The position numbers and the translations under genes were made by a program. The notes under the pieces were generated by a model. That model worked only from the letters and a program-made list of their open reading frames with translations. It was not told the origin of the DNA and did not search any database. A stretch of DNA of 55,530 nucleotides from Burkholderiales bacterium (GTDB lineage: Bacteria > Pseudomonadota > Gammaproteobacteria > Burkholderiales > Burkholderiaceae_C): contig JANXYH010000160.1 of assembly GCA_025350145.1 (NCBI GenBank), forward strand, positions 1 to 55,530, written 5' to 3'. Of this stretch, positions 36,082 to 44,455 are shown one piece after another (within the stretch, counting starts at the first letter, position 1; each line of letters starts with the position of its first letter).

Positions 36082-36170
36082 CTCATGAGCGCCCCCAGGC
36101 GGCGGCAAAGGCCCGCCGCCGCCCCCCGAGGGGGTTGAGTCAACTCGGGAGCGGCCCTTCGTTGACTCAT
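36082..36170. repeat. Repeat A, copy 2 (89 bp)
   Basis: Second copy of the element at 33526-33613, same orientation, one extra T. On the minus strand it begins at the stop codon of the LysM tube protein and fills most of the 118-bp gap before the vgrG start. Confidence 0.9.
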
Positions 36171-36895
36171 GGCGCGGCCCCGGACTGGTCCAGCGGCGCA
36201 AACACCAGCCGCTGCCCGGGCAGCAGTTGCCGGAAATCATCCAGCCCGTTGTCGGCGGCGACCTTGAGGTAGTGGCGGGGCGAGCCGTAGATGTCCTGAC
36301 ACAGCAGCGGCAAGGTGTCGCCGGCCACCACCACCCGCACATGGCTGAGGTCGGGCGAACTCTTGGCCGCCTCGCGGGCGATGGTTGCGGCGCTTTTATC
36401 CTCGACAAAGCTCACCGCCAGTTCGGCGCGCAGCGGCTCGCCGGCGGCGTCGAACAGGCTGTGGTTGATCTCCAGCGTCTGCAAACGGCAGGGGAAGCTG
36501 TAGCTGCCCCACTTGACGACCAGGAACTGCGGCTCGTGGATCGCGCCGTTCATCTTCAGGCAAATCGCCTCGAACGCCGCGATTGCCTTCTTCACGGTCT
36601 TGCCGGCGGCAATGTTGGCCAGGTGCGCCAGCCCGTACTCGCTGACCCCGCTGCCGTCGAGCACCAGCAAGAACGACACCTCGCCCGGCGGGGTGTAGGT
36701 GTAGCGCACCGGCCGGCCGGGGGTGTTGATGCCCTGGCGCTTGTTCGACTCGTAGCTGATGCTGTGCTTGCGCTTGTAGCTGGTCGGGTTGAACATCACC
36801 TCCAGCATCGGAGGCGACGCCGGTTTGCTGCGCGCCACGTCCTGGTAGGCCTCGATCCGCATCTTCTCCATCTTGAACAGGCTGCGCAGCGACAT
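36167..36895 (-). CDS. eCIS tube/baseplate protein with LysM domain (Afp7/Pvc7-like)
   Basis: A 242-aa protein of the CIS-tube family. The N-terminus PMLEVMFNPTSYKRKHSISY is the family hallmark; the C-terminus is a LysM-like domain (VVVAGDTLPLLCQDIYGSPR, then LPGQRLVFAPL). It is equivalent to T4 gp53 and Afp7, which clamp the baseplate hub. The start at 36895 lies 13 bp after the DUF5908 stop. The stop codon lies inside repeat A copy 2. Confidence 0.92.
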   Translation of the reverse strand: MSLRSLFKMEKMRIEAYQDVARSKPASPPMLEVMFNPTSYKRKHSISYESNKRQGINTPGRPVRYTYTPPGEVSFLLVLDGSGVSEYGLAHLANIAAGKTVKKAIAAFEAICLKMNGAIHEPQFLVVKWGSYSFPCRLQTLEINHSLFDAAGEPLRAELAVSFVEDKSAATIAREAAKSSPDLSHVRVVVAGDTLPLLCQDIYGSPRHYLKVAADNGLDDFRQLLPGQRLVFAPLDQSGAAP

Positions 36896-36908
36896 CGGCA
36901 GCCTCGCT

Positions 36909-37100
36909 TCAGCGTTCGTTCCTGGCGGCCAGGATGCGCAGCACCTCGCGCACGCAGGCCTGGACGATCTCGGCGCTGTCGGCCGCCGCTGCGGCCGGGC
37001 TGTCCGAATCGTCCAGCGGGGCGCGCTGGCCGGTCACGCCGCCGCCGCGGCCGGGGTCGACCACGGCGCGGATGATGAGTTCATTGATCTGCACGGGCAT
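36909..37100 (-). CDS. DUF5908 small eCIS protein (Afp6/Pvc6 position)
   Basis: A 63-aa protein. The N-terminus MPVQINELIIRAVV is characteristic of DUF5908 proteins, which lie between tube and LysM genes in eCIS operons; the C-terminal helix IVQACVREVLRILAARN is conserved too. The linker is poor in order-promoting residues. The role is unknown, possibly a chaperone or baseplate plug. It starts 12 bp after the tube-3 stop. Confidence 0.82.
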   Translation of the reverse strand: MPVQINELIIRAVVDPGRGGGVTGQRAPLDDSDSPAAAAADSAEIVQACVREVLRILAARNER

Positions 37101-37112
37101 GGTGGTGGGGGC

Positions 37113-37559
37113 TCAGACGCGCAGGATCTGCATCCGGGTGTAGGCCAGTTCTAGGGTGTCCACCACCAACGCCGGCTCGACCGCGCTCAACTCCGAGGTC
37201 GCCCATTTCACCGGATAGGCCTTGAGGAACAGCCAGGCCGCGCGCGGCAACTTGTCGCCGCCGAGCAGGCTGACCAGCACATTGGCGGTGGCGAACTTGA
37301 ACAGCGACATGGTGGCGTTGAACTCGAGGTTCAGCGGCGAGCCCACCACCATGCCGCGTTCAAGCACCAGGTTGCCATGCTTGACGCCCTTGGGCAGTGA
37401 CAGCGTGCCGGTGTTGTTGCCGCCCTCTTGCAGCGGTTCGGTGTCGATCTCTACCGACAGGCCACCCACCTTCTGAAAGCGGATGTCCAGCGGGTTGGGG
37501 ATCGCGCCGCCGGCCAGAAAGACCACCGCAAAGCGCATCCCCAGGATCGGCTCAGACAT
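37113..37559 (-). CDS. eCIS tail-tube protein 3 (gp19-like, probably Afp5/Pvc5 type)
   Basis: A 148-aa T4 gp19-family protein with RFQKVGGLSVEIDTEPLQEG and LPKGVKHGNLVLERGMVVGS. It is the most divergent of three tandem tube paralogues and lies next to the baseplate genes, the position of the tube initiator that joins the hub to the main tube. Its start overlaps the tube-2 stop codon by 8 bp, showing translational coupling. Confidence 0.88.
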   Translation of the reverse strand: MSEPILGMRFAVVFLAGGAIPNPLDIRFQKVGGLSVEIDTEPLQEGGNNTGTLSLPKGVKHGNLVLERGMVVGSPLNLEFNATMSLFKFATANVLVSLLGGDKLPRAAWLFLKAYPVKWATSELSAVEPALVVDTLELAYTRMQILRV

Positions 37560-38001
37560 GTTCCACCATCACCCCAGACACCATCAGGTGGAGCGTGTCT
37601 ATCGCCGCGTCATTGCCCGCAGCCACCAGGTTGGGCGCCTCGATCTTGGTCAGCAGCGCCTTGGCCACCTTCCAGTTCAGCACCGCGTTGCCGCTCTCGT
37701 CGCAGAGGCTGACGAGCAGGCTGCGCGGGCCTGGGTCTTCCAGCCAGCGCAGCATCTCGGCATGGTCGTCGGCCTTCATCACCCCTTTCTTCAGCGTCAT
37801 GGGCATGAACTTGTCGAGGTGGAATTTGCTGATCGCCTCGCCCTCCCAGAAGCTCAGGCCATGGCGGTAGGTGATGGTCTGGTGCTCGCGCTGCAGCCCC
37901 GAGACCTCGGCAAAGCCCAGCGTCAGACCGCCGACGCTGACGCGGAACTGGTAGACCGCCAGCGGGTACTGGGCGGCCTGGGTGGCGCGGCTGGTGGCCA
38001 T
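37552..38001 (-). CDS. eCIS tail-tube protein 2 (gp19-like)
   Basis: A 149-aa gp19-family protein: YPLAVYQFRVSVGGLTLGFA, EVSGLQREHQTITYRHGLSF and FMPMTLKKGVMKADD. Similar in length and motifs to tube 1, from which it differs mainly in loops. It starts 59 bp after the tube-1 stop. Either a second tube subunit or an adaptor ring. Coupled to tube 3. Confidence 0.9.
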   Translation of the reverse strand: MATSRATQAAQYPLAVYQFRVSVGGLTLGFAEVSGLQREHQTITYRHGLSFWEGEAISKFHLDKFMPMTLKKGVMKADDHAEMLRWLEDPGPRSLLVSLCDESGNAVLNWKVAKALLTKIEAPNLVAAGNDAAIDTLHLMVSGVMVEHV

Positions 38002-38060
38002 GCGGATCGGCGCTGCGGCTCAGGTGGCGACTCGGGTGCCGGGCGGCAGTCGGCCCCGGC

Positions 38061-38528
38061 TCAACTCTGCTGCACGCTGATCGCGTCGGCCATCAGTTCG
38101 ATGGTCTCGACCGCCACATCGTTGGAGCTGGCGGTGAAGGCCGGCCCGTCGAGTTTGGTCGGAAAGGCGTTCTGCACATTCCAGCTCACCACTGCCACGC
38201 CGGCCTCGTCGCAGAGCCGGATCGCAATGTCCTTCTTCTGCACCCGGTTGAGCTGGATCGAGTTGATCCACTCGTACAGGGTGGCCACGCTGACGCCGCT
38301 GACCACGCCCTTTTTCAGGGTGATCTTGATCGGCGAACGCTTGCCCGGCATGTGCATGACGCGCGGCCCGGGGCCGGCGGTCGGGCTCTCGACATAGGTG
38401 ATGGTCTCGTAGGCCATGCTCAGGCCCGAGACTTCGGAGAAACCGACGGTCTGACCGTCGATCTCGACCCGAAAGTTGTAGACCGGCAGCGGGTAGGCGG
38501 TCTTGATCTGTTCCTTGGTCATTGCCAT
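38061..38528 (-). CDS. eCIS tail-tube protein 1 (Afp1/Pvc1-like major tube)
   Basis: A 155-aa gp19-family protein with YPLPVYNFRVEIDGQTVGFS, EVSGLSMAYETITYVESPTA and a SPIKITLKKGVVSG strand. It lies directly after the sheath gene and is probably the main inner-tube subunit through which cargo is delivered. A 68-bp gap separates it from the sheath gene; no promoter was assigned there. Confidence 0.92.
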   Translation of the reverse strand: MAMTKEQIKTAYPLPVYNFRVEIDGQTVGFSEVSGLSMAYETITYVESPTAGPGPRVMHMPGKRSPIKITLKKGVVSGVSVATLYEWINSIQLNRVQKKDIAIRLCDEAGVAVVSWNVQNAFPTKLDGPAFTASSNDVAVETIELMADAISVQQS

Positions 38529-38596
38529 GATGTGGGTGCCCTTGCAAGTTCAGTGTCTCAGTGTCGTGGGGTCGCGCGGCGGGTCGGTGCGCCGGC

Positions 38597-40249
38597 TCAC
38601 TCGGTCTGCAGCTTGTGCGAGAAGCGCAGCACGACGAACTCGGCCGGGCGCACCGCCGCGATGCCGATCTCGACGATCATCCTGCCCTCCAGCACATCCT
38701 GCGGCGTCATCGTCTGCCCCAGGCCGACGTTGACGTAGTAGGCCGCCTCGGGCTTGGCGCCGGCCAGCGCGCCACGCTCCCACAGGCCGTAGAGGTAGCT
38801 CTCTATCATCGCCTTGACCTTGAGCCAAGTGGTCGCGTCGTTGGCCTCGAAGACCGCGAACGAGGTGGCCTTGCGCGAGGACTCCTCGATCGTGATGAAC
38901 AGCCGCCGCACCGAGACATAGCGCCATTCGTTGTCGTTGCCGGCCAGGGTGCGGGCGCCCCAGACCAAGGTGCCCTTGCCGGTGAAGGCGCGGATCGCGT
39001 TGATCGACTTGCCGGCGGTGTCATCGACATTGAGCCGGTCCTGCTCGTCGTTGGTGATCTTGCTGACCGGCCCCAGCACCGCCATCACGCCGACATTGCC
39101 CGGCGCCTTCCAGACCCCTTGCTCGCGGTCGACCCGGGCATAGACGCCGGCCACCGCAGCGCTGGGCGGCAGCACCAGGCGCTGGCCGTCTATGGCCGAG
39201 CGGGCGGCGTTGTACAGCGCCGTCTGGCTGCTCTTGACCGAGGCCAGGGTGTCGGCCGCCACCCCGGGCAGCACGATAGTCACGGCCGGGGCGTCGGCGT
39301 TGGCCACCACCGCGCTGCCGTCGCCGGCCGCCGCCAGGTCGAAGCCGGCGCTGCTGTTGGACTTCTTCCAGGCGGCCCAGGCGGTGGCGATGTCGGTGCC
39401 GCTGTTGCCCTTGATGTCCGACAGCGTCAAGGTCTGCCCGGCCACGGCGAACGACGGCGTTGCCGCCTTGCTGCCGGCGACGATCGCCAGCGCCGGTGTG
39501 CTTCCCGGCGAGCCGCTGAAGCTGACTGTCAGCCCGGCCGCGCCACCCAGCGTCAGGCTGCCGGTGACCGACACCGGCTTGGCGCCGGCGCGGGCGATCG
39601 CCACATCGGCCTCGTCGTACTCATAGCCCAGTGTGGTTTGCAGGTAGGGGTGGTAGGCGGCGCCGTAGGACAGGTTGATGGACAGGCTGGGGTCGCTGCG
39701 AAAGTCGTCCCATTTGCCGCCGTGTACGTCCAGGATGGTGAACCGGTCACCGAGCGATTTGCACTGGCCCAGCGCCTCGGCGCAGACCTCGTAGTAGTCG
39801 CCCGCAGCCAGGGTGCAGGCGGCATCGGTCAGCACCAGCAGGGTGGGCTCGTCCTCCTTGGCGATCGCGCCCAGGCCGTCGATGAAGCGGGCCTTGGCCG
39901 GTGTGGCCGCATAGCTGCCGACCGAGGCCACATAGCAGGGCCCGCCGCCGTTCTTGAAGTAGTGGCTGACCGCGTGGTGGAGGGCGAAGTTGGCCGTCGG
40001 CGCCAGGGCCGTGGCGGTGGCGCCCGCGGCATCGACATCGAGCCTGAACTTCATCCGCTGGCTGCGGCCGAAGCGGGTCCTGAACTCCAGCAGCGAGCTG
40101 ATCCGGGCGACCACCGGGTCGGCGCCGTCGGCCGGACCGATCTCGGTGTAGCCGACAAAGGCCGGCACTGCAGTGGCCACCTCGGCCACCGAGGGCGGCA
40201 GGGTCGAGATTTCTTCGACATAGACACCCGGGGTCTTGTACACAGGCAT
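38597..40249 (-). CDS. eCIS contractile sheath protein
   Basis: A 550-aa sheath subunit and the only sheath gene here; Afp and PVC have three. The N-terminus MPVYKTPGVYVEEISTLPPS provides the strand exchanged with neighbouring subunits. The core has LPPSAAVAGVYARVDREQGV, WKAPGNVGVMAVLGPV and the closing RPAEFVVLRFSHKLQTE. Residues about 220-335 form a Gly/Ala/Ser/Thr-rich, beta-type insertion between core segments, probably a surface-exposed domain. It lies 89 bp after the DUF4255 gene. Confidence 0.95.
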   Translation of the reverse strand: MPVYKTPGVYVEEISTLPPSVAEVATAVPAFVGYTEIGPADGADPVVARISSLLEFRTRFGRSQRMKFRLDVDAAGATATALAPTANFALHHAVSHYFKNGGGPCYVASVGSYAATPAKARFIDGLGAIAKEDEPTLLVLTDAACTLAAGDYYEVCAEALGQCKSLGDRFTILDVHGGKWDDFRSDPSLSINLSYGAAYHPYLQTTLGYEYDEADVAIARAGAKPVSVTGSLTLGGAAGLTVSFSGSPGSTPALAIVAGSKAATPSFAVAGQTLTLSDIKGNSGTDIATAWAAWKKSNSSAGFDLAAAGDGSAVVANADAPAVTIVLPGVAADTLASVKSSQTALYNAARSAIDGQRLVLPPSAAVAGVYARVDREQGVWKAPGNVGVMAVLGPVSKITNDEQDRLNVDDTAGKSINAIRAFTGKGTLVWGARTLAGNDNEWRYVSVRRLFITIEESSRKATSFAVFEANDATTWLKVKAMIESYLYGLWERGALAGAKPEAAYYVNVGLGQTMTPQDVLEGRMIVEIGIAAVRPAEFVVLRFSHKLQTE

Positions 40250-40338
40250 GGCAGGCTCTTTCGCAAAGAAGTGGCCGTCAACGGCCGGGGACTGAACTGG
40301 GCTGGCGCAGGCGCATCACTGTCGCGGTGGTTTGAACT

Positions 40339-40923
40339 TCAGGTCTTGCGCAGGGTGCGCAATTCGGTCTGGCGGACCGGCGGCAGGCTCTGGCCGGCGG
40401 GGTCTCTGAACACCACCATCCGCACCCGGTACAGCAGCGAGGGGTGGTAGGCGGTGCGCAGCAGGCTCCAGACCAGGTTCTGCTCGGCCAGGGGCTGGGT
40501 CACCAGCTCAAAGCTGAGCTTGTCGATCTCGGGGTTGAGCTTCGGGCTTTGCGCGTGGTCCAGCACCGGGTGCGATTGAAAAAACCGCAGCACCTGGCTG
40601 AGCGCGGTCAAACCCTGCTCATAGACCTTGAAGCGCACCGCGAACAGCACATACAGGTTCAACCGCAGCTCGCGCTGCACCCGCTGCACACTGCCGTCGG
40701 GCATCTTGCGGTGGAAGCCATCGGCCGGGCGCAGCAGTTGCTCCTGCTCGATGTTGACCAGCAAGGCGGTGACCTTGCCGAGCTTGAACTCCAGCGCGTC
40801 GGCCGCCGCACTGGTGTCGAGCAACTGCACCTTGTCCTCGGCGGCGCTGCCGGGTTTGCCGGCCTGCGCCCGCAGGTACGCGTTGAGCTGGTCGCGGATC
40901 AGGGCCAGCACCTCGCCAATCAT
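40339..40923 (-). CDS. DUF4255 eCIS cap/terminator protein (Afp16/Pvc16-like)
   Basis: A 194-aa protein, first gene of the eCIS operon. The N-terminus IGEVLALIRDQLNAYLRAQA and a central ELRLNLYVLFAVRFKVYEQG followed by LTALSQVLRFFQSHPVLDH are typical of DUF4255 proteins, which cap the distal end of tube and sheath and set their final length. The start at 40923 is chosen because the earlier in-frame sequence is Arg/Pro-rich and not family-like. In Afp/PVC the gene is last; here it comes first. Confidence 0.88.
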   Translation of the reverse strand: MIGEVLALIRDQLNAYLRAQAGKPGSAAEDKVQLLDTSAAADALEFKLGKVTALLVNIEQEQLLRPADGFHRKMPDGSVQRVQRELRLNLYVLFAVRFKVYEQGLTALSQVLRFFQSHPVLDHAQSPKLNPEIDKLSFELVTQPLAEQNLVWSLLRTAYHPSLLYRVRMVVFRDPAGQSLPPVRQTELRTLRKT

Positions 40924-41029
40924 CCGCCCGCCCCCGGTTCGCGCCCAACCCGCGTCGCTGCGCGGTCGCGGGTCGGCTGATCGGGCAATTGGCGTCTGCG
41001 CATGGCGTTGGGACTGGGCTGCATGGGCT

Positions 41030-41121
41030 GGTTTGCGAACCATTGTGTGGGCAGAGTCGCGCTTGCACCCGCTCGTTTACCCCCCTAGTTCAGCAGGCTG
41101 CTAACGCCAAGTTGAGGCGTT
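41030..41121. promoter_or_regulatory. Dyad-rich region upstream of the eCIS operon and downstream of recG
   Basis: Three dyads lie in the 245 bp between the recG stop and the first eCIS gene: GGTTTGCGAACC (41030-41041, two central mismatches), AGCAGGCTGCT (41092-41102) and the directly adjoining AACGCC-AAGTTGA-GGCGTT (41103-41121). The last could end recG transcription; the others could be operators. No convincing -35/-10 or sigma-54 pair was found. Confidence 0.3.
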
Positions 41122-41168
41122 TCGTGCCCACCTACAGCCGACTTCGGAACGAGCCCGGGCCGGCTGGC

Positions 41169-43325
41169 TCAGGCGCTGAGGAATTCCTCACGCCGCTCCA
41201 GCCAGCGCGCCTGGTGTGCCTGCGCGGCTTGCGGATGCAGGCGCATCAGCACCTCGGCGGCCTGCTGCGCCAGCGCCAGCAAGGGCGCATCGCCGGCCAA
41301 ATCGGCAAAGCGCAGCAGGGCCTGGCCGCTCTGGCGTGCGCCCATGAACTCGCCTGGGCCGCGGATCAGCAGGTCGCGACGGGCGATCTCGAAGCCGTCC
41401 TGGGTCTCGGCCATGGCCCGCAGCCGCTGCCGCCCGGCGGCCGACAGTGCTGCGCCATAGAGCAGCACGCAGACGCTGGCGGCGCTGCCCCGGCCGACCC
41501 GGCCACGCAACTGGTGCAACTGCGCCAGGCCGAAGCGTTCGGCATGCTCGACCACCATCAAGCTGGCGTTGGCCACGTCGACACCAACCTCGATCACGGT
41601 GGTGGCGACCATCAGCGCCATCTGGCCAGCGCTGAACCTGGCCATCGCCGCCGCCTTGTCGGCGCCGCCCATGCGGCCATGCAACAGGCCGACCTCGCAA
41701 CCCGGCAATGCCGCGACCAATTTGGCGTGGGTCTCGGTGGCGTTCTGCAGGTCCAGCGCCTCGGACTCCTCCACCAAGGGGCAGACCCAGTAGACCTGCC
41801 GGCCCTGCGCCAATTCGTCGCGGATGCGGTCAATCACCTGCGGCCGGCGGTCCTCGGCAAACAGCTTGGTCAGGATCGGCGTGCGGCCAGGCGGCAGCTC
41901 GTCGAGCGTGCTCAGGTCCAGGTCGGCGTAGTAGCTCATCGCCAGGCTGCGCGGGATCGGGGTGGCACTCATCATCAGCAAATGCGGTTCCAGCGCCGCC
42001 GCTGCGGCCGGGTCGCCCTCAGCTCGGCCATCGGCGCCCGCCAGCTTGCGCCGCAGTTGCAGCCGCTGGGCGACGCCGAAGCGGTGTTGCTCGTCAATGA
42101 TCGCCAGGCCTAAGCGGGCGAACTGCACGTCGTCCTGGATCACCGCCTGGGTGCCAACCACCAGGCTGGCCTGGCCCGAGGCGACGCGCTCGACCATCTG
42201 CCGCCGCGCCTTGCCCTTGCGGCTGCCGGTCAACCAGGCCACTGCGGTTTCGCCCTGCGGCAGCAGCGGCCCCAGCCACTGCACCAGCTTGCGAAAGTGC
42301 TGCTCGGCCAGGATCTCGGTCGGCGCCATCAGCGCGCATTGCCAACCGGCGTCTATGGCCACGGCGGCGGCCAGCGCCGCGACCACGGTCTTGCCCGAGC
42401 CGACATCGCCCTGCAGCAGCCGGTGCATGGGCGCCGCCACGCCGGGCGCGGCCGGGTCCAGCGGCCGGCCCAGGTCAGCGGCGATCTCGGCCCCGACCCG
42501 TTGCTGCGCGGCGGTGAGGGCAAACGGCAGGGCCGCCCGCAGGCGCTGCGCCAGGCCGTCGGCCAGCACTGGCAGGGCCGGCGCATGGCGCTGCGCACGC
42601 TGCTGGCGCGCCGACCGCTGGGCAATCTGCTGGGCCAGCAATTCGTCAAACTTCAGCCGCTGCCAGGCCGGGTGGCTGCGCTCCAGCAGGCTGGCCTGAT
42701 CGGCGTCCGCTGGCGGCTGGTGCAGCCACTGCAGTGCCTGTTGCAGCGTTGGCAGACCGGGCGGCAGCAACGCCGCCGGCAGCAACTCTGCCAGCGGCGC
42801 GCGCAGCAGGGCGCTCGCCACGGCCTTGCGCAAATAGGCCTGCGGAAGTTGCGCCACGCTCGGGTAGACCGGCGTCAAGGCGCTGGCCAGCGGCGTGCCG
42901 GCGTCCACCACCTTGAATGCCGGGTGGACCATCTCGCGGCCGAGAAAGCCGCCCCGCACCTGGCCGCTGACGCGCAGCCAGGCGCCCGGCAGCATCGTCT
43001 TCTGGTGGCTGGGGTAAAAGTTCAAAAAACGCAGCAGCAGCTCGCCGCTGTCGTCGGCCAGCCGCACCAGCAGTTGGCGGCGCGGGCGAAGCTCGATCCG
43101 CGCCTCCAGCACCCGGCCCTGGACCTGCGCCGACTCACCCTCGCGCAGCGCCGCCATCGGCGTCAGCCGGGTCTCGTCCTCATAGCGCAGCGGCAGGTGC
43201 AGCGCCAAGTCGATGTCGCGGCTCAGGCCGAGCTTTTCCAGAGCCCGCTGCGGCGCTGACTTGGCGCCGGCCTTGGCCCCGGTCGGCGCGGTGGCTGGGT
43301 TGGGCGAGGGCGTGGCCACAGGCAT
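41169..43325 (-). CDS. recG: ATP-dependent DNA helicase RecG
   Basis: A 718-aa branched-DNA helicase acting in replication-fork reversal and recombination. Visible motifs: N-terminal wedge/OB domain (about 60-200, ending [20 protein letters not shown]), Walker [28 protein letters not shown] (Walker B), [10 protein letters not shown], and the C-terminal [20 protein letters not shown] with QLRGRVGRG. The start at 43325 ([10 protein letters not shown]) is chosen; the nearby queA start lies 35 bp away on the opposite strand, so the two genes are divergent with almost no spacer. Confidence 0.95.
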   Translation of the reverse strand: MPVATPSPNPATAPTGAKAGAKSAPQRALEKLGLSRDIDLALHLPLRYEDETRLTPMAALREGESAQVQGRVLEARIELRPRRQLLVRLADDSGELLLRFLNFYPSHQKTMLPGAWLRVSGQVRGGFLGREMVHPAFKVVDAGTPLASALTPVYPSVAQLPQAYLRKAVASALLRAPLAELLPAALLPPGLPTLQQALQWLHQPPADADQASLLERSHPAWQRLKFDELLAQQIAQRSARQQRAQRHAPALPVLADGLAQRLRAALPFALTAAQQRVGAEIAADLGRPLDPAAPGVAAPMHRLLQGDVGSGKTVVAALAAAVAIDAGWQCALMAPTEILAEQHFRKLVQWLGPLLPQGETAVAWLTGSRKGKARRQMVERVASGQASLVVGTQAVIQDDVQFARLGLAIIDEQHRFGVAQRLQLRRKLAGADGRAEGDPAAAAALEPHLLMMSATPIPRSLAMSYYADLDLSTLDELPPGRTPILTKLFAEDRRPQVIDRIRDELAQGRQVYWVCPLVEESEALDLQNATETHAKLVAALPGCEVGLLHGRMGGADKAAAMARFSAGQMALMVATTVIEVGVDVANASLMVVEHAERFGLAQLHQLRGRVGRGSAASVCVLLYGAALSAAGRQRLRAMAETQDGFEIARRDLLIRGPGEFMGARQSGQALLRFADLAGDAPLLALAQQAAEVLMRLHPQAAQAHQARWLERREEFLSA

Positions 43326-43359
43326 CTGGCCATTTTCACCGCCGGCCAAAATGCCGGCC

Positions 43360-44427
43360 ATGCCCACCACGCCCACCACGCCCGCGTACACCCTGACCGA
43401 TTTCGACTTCGAGCTGCCACCCGAACTGATCGCCCAACACCCCGCCGCCGAACGCAGCAGCGCCCGCTTACTCGACGGCCGCTGCGCAGCGCCGCAGGAT
43501 CGGCTGTTCCGCGATCTGCCCACGCTGCTGGCCCCGGGTGACCTGCTGGTGCTCAACGACACCCGGGTGATCCCGGCCCGGCTGCACGGCCGCAAGCTGC
43601 CCGGCGGCGGCGCGGTCGAGATCCTGGTCGAGCGGGTGCTCGAAGGCCACCAACTGCTGGCGCATGTCCGCGCCAGCAAGCCACCCCGCCCGGGCAGCCG
43701 CATCGCTATCGCCGAGCAGGCCTTCGAGCTCGAGGTGCTGGGCCGCGCCGGGCCTGAGGACAGCCTTTTCCGGCTGCAACTGCCCTCCGAGCCGCTGGCG
43801 CTGCTGGCCGCCCATGGCCATGTGCCGCTGCCGCCCTACATCCACCACGCTGACGGCGCCGAGGACCAAGCCCGCTACCAGACCGTGTTCGCCCAGCGCC
43901 CGGGCGCGGTCGCCGCGCCCACCGCCTCGCTGCACTTCGACGCCGCAGTGTTCGACGCCCTGGCCGCGCGCGGCGTGGCCACGGCCAAGATCACCCTGCA
44001 TGTCGGCGCCGGCACCTTCCAGCCGGTGCGCGCCGCCAGCCTGGCCGAGCACAAAATGCACAGCGAGTGGTACGAGGTCGGCCAGGCCGCCGTCGAGGCG
44101 ATTGAACTGGCCCGCAAAAGAGGCGGCAGGATCGTCGCCGCTGGCACCACCAGCCTGCGCGCGCTCGAGTCCGCCGCACTTGATGGCCAACCCGGCGGCC
44201 CACTCCGCGCCGGCTCGGGCGAGACCCGTTTGTTCATCACCCCCGGTTTCAAATTCCGCGTCGTCGACCGGCTGCTCACGAACTTCCACCTGCCCAGAAG
44301 CACCCTGCTGATGCTGGTCTCGGCACTGGCCGGGCATGACCATGTGCGGGCGCTGTACCGACACGCGATCGCCGCGCGCTACCGCTTCTTCAGCTACGGC
44401 GACGCGATGCTGCTGGACCGGGCTTGA
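43360..44427 (+). CDS. queA: S-adenosylmethionine:tRNA ribosyltransferase-isomerase
   Basis: A 355-aa enzyme making epoxyqueuosine in tRNA from preQ1-modified tRNA and SAM. Signatures: [57 protein letters not shown] and [20 protein letters not shown]. In-frame ATGs at 43351 and 43360 are both possible; 43360 gives the usual length. It works in the pathway step after Tgt, encoded 1.6 kb downstream. Confidence 0.96.
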   Translation: MPTTPTTPAYTLTDFDFELPPELIAQHPAAERSSARLLDGRCAAPQDRLFRDLPTLLAPGDLLVLNDTRVIPARLHGRKLPGGGAVEILVERVLEGHQLLAHVRASKPPRPGSRIAIAEQAFELEVLGRAGPEDSLFRLQLPSEPLALLAAHGHVPLPPYIHHADGAEDQARYQTVFAQRPGAVAAPTASLHFDAAVFDALAARGVATAKITLHVGAGTFQPVRAASLAEHKMHSEWYEVGQAAVEAIELARKRGGRIVAAGTTSLRALESAALDGQPGGPLRAGSGETRLFITPGFKFRVVDRLLTNFHLPRSTLLMLVSALAGHDHVRALYRHAIAARYRFFSYGDAMLLDRA

Positions 44428-44455
44428 TTTCGCCGAGCGGCCATCCGGTCCGCCG

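Noticed and set aside
36049-36408. Longer N-terminus for the VgrG-like protein (in-frame from 36408)
   Set aside because: That extension is translated from repeat A and the end of the LysM gene and does not look like a VgrG.
16021-40923. Prophage or type VI secretion system
   Set aside because: No capsid, terminase, portal, lysis or integrase genes, and no TssJLM membrane complex. The AAA+ ATPase, DUF4255, DUF5908 and DUF4157 genes indicate an eCIS.
41050-41140. Sigma-54 promoter on the minus strand upstream of the eCIS
   Set aside because: TGGGCA-like sequences occur but GG-GC spacing is wrong for a -24/-12 pair.
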